Below, piece by piece: positions 55,344 to 64,000 of a stretch of DNA of 64,000 nt. Under the pieces are notes generated by a model. The model saw only the letters and a program-made list of their open reading frames with translations. It had not been told where the DNA came from and made no database searches. Both the position numbers and the translations under genes were made by a program. The stretch spans positions 57,719,127-57,783,126 of the forward strand of contig CM019826.1 in assembly GCA_009763385.1 (NCBI GenBank). Reading direction: 5' to 3'. The first letter of the stretch is position 1. Each line of letters begins with the position of its first letter. This DNA is from Coix lacryma-jobi var. lacryma-jobi. Taxonomy: Eukaryota; Streptophyta; Magnoliopsida; Poales; Poaceae.

Positions 55344-55605
55344 CTCCCTCCATTCAAAAATAATAACCGTATTAGACAAGTGAAAAAGTCAAACTTTAAA
55401 AAATTTAACCAATAATTAATCAAATTGTATAAAATTTTAGAGTATAAAACTTACATTAATAGATTCGTGTTAAAAGTGCCTCTAAAATGATATTAAGTTT
55501 TTAGCCGCCAACACTATATTATAAGAGAAATTAATGGTTAAAATCTATTTTGTATGACTTTTCTGTTGGTCTAATAATGCGATTATCATTTTTGAACGGA
55601 GGGAG
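55344..55605. mobile_element. Stowaway-like MITE 1
   Basis: CTCCCTCCATTCAAAAATAA and its inverted match at the right end, flanked by TA on both sides. 262 bp. Confidence 0.85.
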
Positions 55606-56285
55606 TATTTCAACACGGATGGAATATTAAAAATTGCAGTTATCCATCTAATCTCTAAGGTATCCAATACAACTACATATATTGGCTATTTCTATGCTGG
55701 AAGTCATGCAAAGCAATGATTAGAATTAATGCATCCGCAACAAAACACACAAAAAAAAAACATAAAACCTTAACATAAAAGCCAATTGAAAGATGGCGCG
55801 TATAGATGGTGGCAGAAACAGTATGTTGATGTATATAGTTCAAAAAGACCCGTATCTTAGTTTCATACTGTCATCCTTCTAGGTAGCTGTTGATTGGTGT
55901 CTCCATTGTCCTGCTTCAATGATAGCAATATCCAACTATCATCCACTAAGCTTCAAAAGCCAAAGATTACGTGCCTAACAATCGTCCAATAGTTATGATG
56001 GGCGGAGATGATACTGATGGCTGCTGGTGTTTCTTTTCTTCATTTTTCCTTCGATGGGCAGCTTGTTTATATTACTAGCTGAAGGAACAACCAAAAAGGT
56101 TGGGCCCCTCTCTTAACAGTGGTTGGTAAGCAGTGGGTAGCATAGCATTTGGATTATCCTAATCCTCCCATGACAACATCAGGACGTGAAGTGTGAGTGT
56201 GTGGCTGCCTCCATGGCTATTTAAAGTCCCTTCTTCTTCGGTGCAGTGCAAGCGTGGGAAGCGATATCATTGGAAGGGAGAAAGG
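55606..56285 (+). promoter_or_regulatory. Upstream region of the RING-CH gene
   Basis: No ORF of note. A TATTTAAA at 56218-56225 about 60 bp before the ATG could be a TATA box. Confidence 0.35.
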
Positions 56286-59200
56286 ATGGAACATGAAGAG
56301 GAGCTGCCTTCATCTTCTTCCTCCTTGGCTTACCTGATGCAGTGTAGGATCTGTCATGAGGAAGAGGACGAAGGGCGCGCAGGCGCAACCATGGAGTCTC
56401 CTTGTGGATGCTCCGGCTCTCTCAAGGTATCATTCTGCATATATGTCTTTTTAACTATTTCTTGGTCTAGGTTTCTTGATCGATGTAATTTCTTACTTGA
56501 AACTACTGCCGATATGATGCTGTTATATTGGTATGCGTATGTAACGTGAAACCGTGCGTGCGCATGCAGTATGCTCACAGGGGATGTGTGCAGAGATGGT
56601 GTGATGAGAAGGGGAGCACCCTCTGCGAGATTTGCCTTCAGGTTGGTTTGCTTTCACATTGCTTCTTGTTCGTCATATGTGTCTTGTTAATAACTGTACT
56701 ACGATCAATGAAATGCTGCTTTTCTTGGGCGTGGCTAGAAAGTTGTAGTTAGTGGGAAAGGTGTCAGCTATAAGCTCACTTTCCTTCTTTATATGGGCTG
56801 CAATTAAGGGTTGACATGTACATGGTTCGTGAAACCTAAGCAAGAGATATTTCTTTGATACTGAACAAAGTAGGTCTACCTTTCAACCCATCTTCAGCTA
56901 GTGCAATGTAGTGTAAAATATTTATTAGCTATCTTGTGCGCCCCATCTTCAGCAATGACATGTGAATCATGAATAGCACACTTTATTACAAACTAATAAC
57001 CAAAGGAAAACATTCTATTCATCCTGTTGATCTATGCTATATATCTTCTAAAAGGAAAGGAAAATTGATAGGTTTTTTTTCTGCTTCCAGAATTTCGAGC
57101 CAGGCTACACAATGCCTCCTAAAAAAACTCCGGTGGTTGAAACGGTGATCACTATCAGGTAATTCTGTCTACACACGCACACATTCCTGCCTCTATCTAC
57201 AATCTATTGCACTGTCCAATCGGGTCCCAGTCACAGGCTGATGGAATAATTAAAAAACATATATTGTACTCCCTCCATCCCAAATTATAAGGCATTTCAA
57301 GAATCTTGGAGAGTCAAAGTTTTCTAACTTTGATCAAATCTATATAATAAGATAATAATATTTATGATACCAACTAAGTACAATTAGATTCTTCATTAGT
57401 TATATTTTCATAATATATATATATTTGATTTCATAAATCTTTATATTTCTCTCTAGAATTTTGGTCAAAGTTAAAAAACTTTGACTCTCCAAGATTCTTG
57501 GAATGCCTTATAATTTGGGATGGAGGGAGTATGTCCTAGCTGATTATATTTAAGCTTAGATGGCCAGTGTCATGCAACTAACTGCAGTGTCCTCCAGCAG
57601 CAGTAACAGAGATGATGCCCGTCCTTCAACGGAAGCATACAGATCATTAGGTAGCACATTGTTTTCGAACAACATACAGCCATTCAAATCGCGACAAAAG
57701 CGATTAGGCTGCTGCTAACAACCGAAGGTTGATGAGATCTGATCCGTGAATGTCACCATTAAACATTTAAAATGGACAGACAGCTACCTCCTGCCAAGGC
57801 AAAGCATGCATATATTTTGCATCCGGGTACCACAGAGTGTGGAGCACTAGTAAGATGAGTAGATGACCATTAACATCTGGGTAGAACATACATCTCTAGT
57901 ACTCCGTAAGAAATATCTCTAAGCAAGAGAACATGCATATATGTTGCTTCACTTTCCGGCAGCAACACACATCTAAGCAAAAGCAAATTGCTAGGCAGCA
58001 CTAGTAAGATTTGTTGTTTGGAAACTGCTGGCGGCCTCGCCGCCCTCAACGCCTCAACGAATCCATCAACATTTGGGAAACACCAACACCCCCATTCGGC
58101 TGGACTTATAAGCCGGCTGATTTGTTGTGAGAGAAAAATATTGTTCTGTCTGGCTGATAAGACAAGCGAACAGGCTGCAAAATTGCATATAGACGTTTTC
58201 ATAGAGCTTATGGAGCAATTATATATGCGCTTAACTATACCCTCTTCATTGCCACAATGAACAGAAAAGACAGCTGCACTTAACGGTATGCATGATGACC
58301 TGTGACTGAGCTGGGCGAGAAGAGTGGTCCTGTCAAAAGCGTGTGTCCAAAACCAAGTCACAGACAGTGTCAATGCACATCCACCAAGAACCTCCAGCTA
58401 ATGCTCCGGCCACTTGGTGTCCTCAATCATGATACATAACATTAACACATTTTCTATATTTCAGGCGTCTGGAATATAGAAAATCTCTGAAAAGATCTAG
58501 ACCATTAGATGAAGATCTGAACGTTGTAGTCGTCGCCTGAAAAGATGTTATATTTCAGGGGCCTGAAATATAGAAATCCCTAACATTAACTCATTGCATC
58601 TTCACGCAACTATGCATTGCAGCCACCAGATTCACCATTTGCCAAGGGCTCCAGTGACCAAGGACATGGAATTTGTCGTCCAGACCAAAATTTGAACTAA
58701 CCATCCATTCTTCAAAAATCACTAAGGGCTTGTTTGAATGTACATATATTTAGTTAAATCCACATGTGTTGGAGTATATTTAAATTAGATTCCACTTCAA
58801 TCCATATAGTTTGACTACATGCGCATCCAAATAAGGCCTAAAAGTAAAAGCTTTAGAGAGCTTGCAAAGAAAAATTAATACAAAATGCATTCAAACGGGA
58901 GTCCCAGTCAAACTAGCGAACCATCTAAATTTTGTCAGTAAATGGAACCCTTTTGTCAACTGATCGTGTAGTGAACATGAGGACATGCAACCTTTGGAAT
59001 CTCCGGAGGACTTGATTGATGGTGCAGATCACACCAGGTTCTCCTACACCACAGATCAATGCGCCGCATGGTGCCGGTCGCTGGCGATCACGGTATACAG
59101 TGTTCGAAGTCATGCAGCGAATTGAAATAACCGTCCTTCAGCACAGGTCCTGATCCTTGCTGTCCCCTTGGATTCTGACTTGTGCAATCCTGCCCTGTGC

Positions 59201-59618
59201 AGTTCACAATTATGCTGTTGGCATGGCATCTGGTTGCAGTGGTGACGGTTGCAGCAGCAGAGCACTGCGCGTTCAGTCTCCTGACAGTGAGTTCATTGTT
59301 GGCATTGCCGAGCAGAAAAAACAGAGTTTAACTAACCTGATTTTATGGACTAAAAGCTGAGGTTATGTTTCTTTGCAGATGTACTTACTTCGTGTTGTTG
59401 GTATCCTGCTGCCGTTCTACGTTGCCATGCGACTGATTCTCATCGTTCAGAGTGGACAGAGTCAGTATCGGCTGCAGCTGCTGGAGGTTAGTCCTGATTC
59501 ATGTTCACTGATTTCTTGAGGGCACAGATTTAGTCTAATTAAAACATACTGAGCCTTCTCCTCTCTTTTTTTTTCTCTATTTCTACAGGACCAAAGAAGA
59601 AATGCATCAACTATATGA
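56286..59618 (+). CDS. RING-CH (RINGv, MARCH-type) membrane protein, multi-exon gene
   Basis: Exons read by splice consensus: 56286-56426, 56570-56641, 57091-57158, 59203-59286, 59379-59486, 59589-59618 (TGA). Exons 1-2 form a C4HC3 RING-CH finger: C20-x2-C23, C40-x-C42, H50-x2-C53, C66-x2-C69. Exon 3 starts NFEPGYTMPPKK, a motif that follows the RINGv domain in plant proteins of this type. Exons 4 and 5 each encode a hydrophobic helix (FTIMLLAWHLVAVV; LLRVVGILLPFYVAM). The family are membrane E3 ubiquitin ligases; that role is inferred. Phases agree for exons 1-2-3 and 4-5-6. Exon 3 ends in phase 2 and exon 4 begins in phase 0, so an exon between them is missed or the gene is damaged. Intron 3 contains MITEs. 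Confidence 0.75.
57269..57529. mobile_element. Stowaway-like MITE 2, in intron 3 of the RING-CH gene
   Basis: CTCCCTCCATCCCAAATTAT with a long inverted partner at the right end and TA on both sides. 261 bp; it could fold into a long hairpin. Confidence 0.9.
58086..58180. mobile_element. Short MITE in intron 3
   Basis: CATTCGGCTGGACTTATAAG at one end and the approximate inverse ...CTGATAAGACAAGCGAACAGG at the other; about 95 bp. This is a familiar grass MITE form. Confidence 0.6.
58733..58838. mobile_element. Short MITE in intron 3
   Basis: GGGCTTGTTTGAATGTACAT at the left end and the inverse of GGCCTTATTTGGATGCGCAT at the right end; about 106 bp, AT-rich interior. Confidence 0.7.
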
Positions 59619-60458
59619 ATTATATGCTTGTCCAGGAGGACTAGCTAGTAATTAATATTCATTAAGCGAACGAACTTAATTGAATCTTATGGAAGGTTGT
59701 ACAGATGTACATTATGTATTACTGGGGAAATTTTCAAATAGAACATCATTTGTAAACTTTTAGTATACATATAGTTGGTGCAGTGAAAAACAACAGCATT
59801 TTACGTTTCTTCCGAACGTTCATTATGCTGCTAGGAAATGTTCACACAAAACATTATTGCATACCTTCAATAAGAATACAAGGTTACACTTATTTTCTTT
59901 CTATAAAAGTAGGGTTTTCCTCCATAAAAAAAGGAATATAAGCTCAAATAAGAAGATAAAAGGGAATCAAGTCAACACATTCAAATTTATCAATTCTTCA
60001 ATCGATGGTATTGGTATCAAGAAGTTGATTTTAATCTAGCAAATCCATAATTTAGAGGGATATTTGAGTATCAAAAATCCTAAGGTAACCTCAAGAAAGA
60101 AAGGAAAAAAAAACTAACAGAGCACTGTAACTCTTTTCCTAGCAAGTGGCAACTGGAGAAACTAAGCAAGATAACAATGAAAATGGCATTTGACGTAACG
60201 CCTCAAATAAAACAAAGGATGTCAGTCAGTGACACAAGAAACAATTTACTGCTATCTCGCTTGTACTCTGGACAGAGTTTCTCCGTGTTAGAACAATCAT
60301 GCATCCAGGTTATCAGATATTTTTTTTACATAAATTAGGACAATACATGAATCGAGGTTAGGTTTCACACGCCTTGTGTATTTATTCACGTGAAATACAC
60401 GAAAAGTGAAGATTGGACATAAATAGTGCAGTCTGTACAAGGACCACAGAAGTACATA
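59619..60458 (+). other. 3' flank of the RING-CH gene
   Basis: AT-rich; probable 3' UTR to about 59750. A 60-codon frame at 59857-60039 is low-complexity and Lys/Asn-rich, probably chance. Confidence 0.4.
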
Positions 60459-60696
60459 GGGCTTTTAGTTCCGAGAAATATTTGGAATCTGTACTGTAAC
60501 ACTTTCGTTTTTACTTGACAAACTTTGTCCAAATATGGACCAACTAGGCTCAAAAGATTCGTCTCGACATGTAGATATTAAAAGTACAATCAATTATTTT
60601 TTTTACCTACATTTAATGCTCCATGCATGTATTAAAGATTGATGTGACGGGGAATCTAGAAATATTTGGACAAAGTTGGGGAAACTAAATAAGGCC
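60459..60696 (+). mobile_element. MITE copy 3
   Basis: GGGCTTTTAGTTCC ... GGGGAAACTAAATAAGGCC. It is the best preserved of three copies in the window; ends are inverted repeats of about 15 bp. Confidence 0.75.
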
Positions 60697-61798
60697 TAAA
60701 GAAAGTGAAGAACTCAATGCCCAGCAGATGCAGATCAGAAGCAAAGATTTGAACCAAATGAACAGTCAGATCTTGCGCAAAATTCAGGCCCCGAGTCATG
60801 CCATTCTCATTGCTTTCAGTTTATTACCAATCTAGTGATCTAGACAGATTAATCCAGGAGTGAAGCAATAGAAAACAAGATCTGCAGACTGCAGCTATCA
60901 GAATTAACTAGGAGCAGGGATTGGAATATAGAAAATTGAGTTCACCAAACATAATAAGCATACCAAAGTCACAAAATGGTGAAGCAGTGCCCAGAGTCAC
61001 AGGATCTAACAAACTCAATAGTAGATATTTGTTAGCCTCATACCAACCGAGTGCCATGCTGGAAACACCCACCACATGGTAGACCAAAAGATTTGCATGT
61101 GCTGTGATACATTTATTAAGGTTTGTTGTTTTGTATGCTTATTTAAATCCAGTTACAGGAATATAAGAAGACAGAAGAACATTTCAAGAATGTGCAATAT
61201 AATGGAACTGAAAGTTTGGAGGGAAAAAAAATTACTAACATGTAAGTGATCTCCACAATATGCACTATAGAGATCAATAGAGAACAGCATAATGCATAAT
61301 GCATAATGCATAATGCAGATCTAATGTTCAAAGGACCAATAAATGTCAAAGAACCACAACAACAGAGCTCCATCAAAATCACAAGGTAGGTAGAATGCAA
61401 CTGTGTAGCATTTTATTAACCGGAAGTGTGTCCACAAAGGAGGGCAGTGCACGAACTTTCCAGCCTGTGAATAGCTGCAAAAACTCCACCACTCAGACCA
61501 TGAAAGAAGATCAATATCAGTCAAACTTTTCCAAACTCTAGGCATTTGAATATTTGATAATTATATATGGTGTTTTCTTTGTCATGGCATGAAAAAAGAA
61601 ACAAAGAAATAACTCAGATAACTAATTTAATCAAAGAAACAAACAAACCTAAACAATAAGGAACTATATCATATCACCATGTGAATAACAAGCTTCTCTT
61701 AACACGATGTGATAAATGCATCAATCTCAAAAGTCAAAACAATGAGTGGTAATAAAAAAGATTTTGTAAGTCACAGGTGGTAGTTAAAAACTCCGCCT
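60697..61798. other. Intergenic, no gene seen
   Basis: Short frames only. A 7-bp tandem repeat (GCATAAT, about 4.4 units) lies at 61287-61317. Confidence 0.45.
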
Positions 61799-64000
61799 AT
61801 GTTGGGGTGTCTATGGTGGCTCAACATAGCAGGTCCCAAGCCCTGGTTAAGGAGGAGGGTTGTGATAGGTTTGGCGAGCCAACGTAAAAACCTAGCTAAC
61901 CTTATGGAGATAAAACCCAAAAGAATCCCGTTGGGGCGTAACCCTCTTAGCGACGCGCCATGTCGGAACCCGGGCATGGTGTCAAATGAGCAAGGGCCGG
62001 GTCGTCACCCCCGTGACGCGCCGTGTCGTGATCTGGGCATGGTGCCAAGTGAGCAAGGATCGAGTCGTCGCATCCTTAGTGACGCGCCACATCGGCGCCC
62101 GGATGTGGTAAAAAATGTGCAAGAGTCTTCTCATCTGACTCGGCGGGTGAGAAGGGTAAGGAAGCTAGTCGAGCCAACTAGGATTCGTCTAGGCAGTTGG
62201 AACGTAGGGTCCCTCACGGGTAAGTTAAGAGAGTTAGTTGATAGAGCGGTTAGGAGGCGTGTAAATATCTTGTGCGTCCAAGAGACTAAATAGAAGGGTC
62301 AGAAGGCGAAGGAGGTGGAAAATACTGGTTTTAAGCTCTGGTACACAGGGACAACTTCAAATATTAATGGAGTAGGAGTTTTGATTGACAAGAGCCTGAA
62401 GGATGGAGTAGTGGAGGTGAGAAGACAAGGAGATAGGATTATCTTAGTTAAAATTGTCGTTAGTGATTTGGTTCTAAACGTAATTAGTGCGTATGCCCCT
62501 CAAGTAGGCCATGATGAGAGTGTTAAGAGGCAGTTCTGGGAAGATTTGGATGGCTTGGTTAGAGCTGTACCTAGCAGTGAGAAGCTCTTCATAGGAGGGG
62601 ACCTAAATGGCCATGTAGGGTCTTCAAGTGCAGGTTTTGAGGCGGCTCATGGTGGTTTCGGTTATGGTAGTAGGAACCAAGAGGGAGTGGATGTCCTAGA
62701 TTTTGCTACAGCTTTCGATCTGATGATAGCCAACACTTTCTTTAGAAAGAGACCTTCTCATTTAGTGACCTTTAGTAGTGGTCGTTCCTCTAGCCAGATC
62801 GACTTTGTCCTTACAAGAAGGGGGGATAAACACACTTGCGAGGATTGTAAGGTGATACCTGAAGAATGTGTGGTTTCTCAACACAAGCTATTGGTGGCCG
62901 ATTTTCTCTTCCTGTGCATGCTCGTAGGGTCAAACAAGCCAAGAGTGCGAGGACAAAGTGGTGGAATTTAAAGGGAGAAGCATGGAAGGGCTTCAAAGAA
63001 AGAGTTATTGATGAGGGCCCTTGGAAAGACGAAGGAGATGCAAACAACATGTGGGAGAAGATGGCAACTTGCGTTCGGAAGGTTGCCGCAGAGGTGCTTG
63101 GAGTGTCTAAAGGAAGTGGTCGCGATCCAAAAGACACTTGGTGGTGGAATGAAGATGTGCAAAAGGCTATTAAGGAAAAAAAGACCGATGCGCGGACAAC
63201 ATAGAAAAGTACAAGGTGGCTAAGAAGGCTGCAAAACGAGCGGTGGGGGAGGCGAAGGGGCGGGATTACGAGGATCTTTACCAACGTTTGAATACGAAGT
63301 AAGGTGAGAAGGACATTTATAGGATGGCTAGGGCTCGTGGTAAGAAGACAAGGGACTTCAACCAAGTCAAGTGCATTAAGGATAAGAGGGAGCAACTCTT
63401 GGTGAAGGAAGATGAGATTAGACATAGGTGGCAAGAATATTTTGATAATTTGTTCAATGGGGAGAATGAGAACTCCACCGTTCGGTTGGATGACTCATCT
63501 GATGACACCAATAGGCGCTATGTCCGGAGGATCCAAGAGCAGGAGGTTAGAGAAGCTTTGAAAAGGATGAAAGTGGATAAAGCGATGGGTCCTGATGGTA
63601 TTCCAATCAAGGTGTGGAGATGCCTCGGGGATATAGCTGTAGTATGGCTAACCAAGTTGTTTAACAATATCTATCGTTCAAACAAGATGCCTCAGGAATG
63701 GAGAAGAAGCATATTGGTTCTAATCTACAAGAACAAGGGAGACGTCCAAAGCTGCACTAATTATCAGGGAATTAAGTTGATGAGCCACACGATGAAGTTG
63801 TGGGAGAGAGTTATTGAGCATAGATTGCGAGGGTCGACGCGGATATCTATGAACCAATTTGGTTTCATGCCTGGAAGGTCAACCATAGAAGCAATCTTCT
63901 TAATAAGACAAGTTATGGAGCGGTTCAGGGAGCAAAAGAAGGACCTACACATGGTTTTCATTGACTTGGAGAAGGCGTACGACAAGATACCAAGGAATGT
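61799..64000 (+). pseudogene. RTE-type LINE, damaged, running off the right end
   Basis: N-terminal extension with three 21-22-residue repeats (SDAPCR...GMV..EQG; starts 61952, 62015, 62081). Then an AP-endonuclease domain from about 62185 (IRLGSWNVGSL), with GGDLNGHVG near 62598 and SQIDFVL near 62793. A linker follows, and a reverse transcriptase begins at about 63540 (MGPDGIP near 63585, DLEKAYDKIPR near 63964). Lesions: TAG at 62291-62293, a frameshift at about 62905-62920, another at the A-run 63173-63183, and TAA at 63300-63302. The order APE then RT with these motifs is typical of plant RTE elements. Not functional as it stands. Confidence 0.85.

Overview
The window is nuclear DNA of a flowering plant, most likely a panicoid grass of the sorghum, sugarcane or Miscanthus type. 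The evidence is the long-LTR chromoviruses, a SIRE/Maximus-like Copia element, grass-type MITEs, an RTE-type LINE, and three host genes with plant features: a ribosomal protein eL29 exon, an S-domain receptor-like kinase and a RING-CH membrane protein. Species is inference. There is nothing prokaryotic, and I saw no tRNA, rRNA or CRISPR array.

Positions 1-43860 are one deep nest of LTR retrotransposons. I resolved it from LTR ends (TG...CA), primer-binding sites, polypurine tracts and target-site duplications (TSDs). The outermost element is H, a Copia element of SIRE/Maximus type; only its right part is visible (22100-22656 and 39609-43860, with 3' LTR 42275-43860). Element B (5346-22099, no pol) sits in H, and its 5' LTR continues left of the window. 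B carries two insertions. Element A (1-5345, minus strand) lies in B's 5' LTR. Element C (12276-20470, minus strand, two nearly 4-kb LTRs around a 290-bp core) lies in B's 3' LTR. Element D (22657-39608, TSD CAGAG) is a full-length chromovirus inserted in an accessory gene of H. D's 3' LTR holds a solo LTR, S (35340-37455, TSD ATTTG). The nest ends 760 bp before the last exon of RPL29, so it probably occupies an intron of that gene.

The most unusual feature is an extra gene between the primer-binding site and gag in D (27557-28576), and in the matching first-ORF position in A (262-870, opposite strand). Its product starts with a near copy of the histone H3 tail, followed by a coiled coil and an acidic C terminus. 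In D, 15 of the first 17 residues equal H3, including K4, R8, K9, S10 and K14. A keeps K4 and the TARKSTG core, with H3-like residues to about position 24. Both share the same change of H3 Gln5 to Arg. Both start codons lie at or just after a 3' splice-site consensus. D's pol ends in a chromodomain, the module that in other proteins reads methylated H3 tails. D's gag-pol has one frameshift and one stop codon, while the H3-tail gene is open.

Positions 43861-64000 are gene-bearing: the RPL29 last exon (44621-44701, plus), an S-domain receptor-like kinase of the ZmPK1 type (46112-48613, minus) whose catalytic-loop aspartate is asparagine, and a multi-exon RING-CH gene (56286-59618, plus). Between them lie MITEs, two abutting LINE fragments on opposite strands, an inverted piece of Copia LTR and a gypsy LTR remnant. 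A damaged RTE LINE (61799 onward) runs off the right end.
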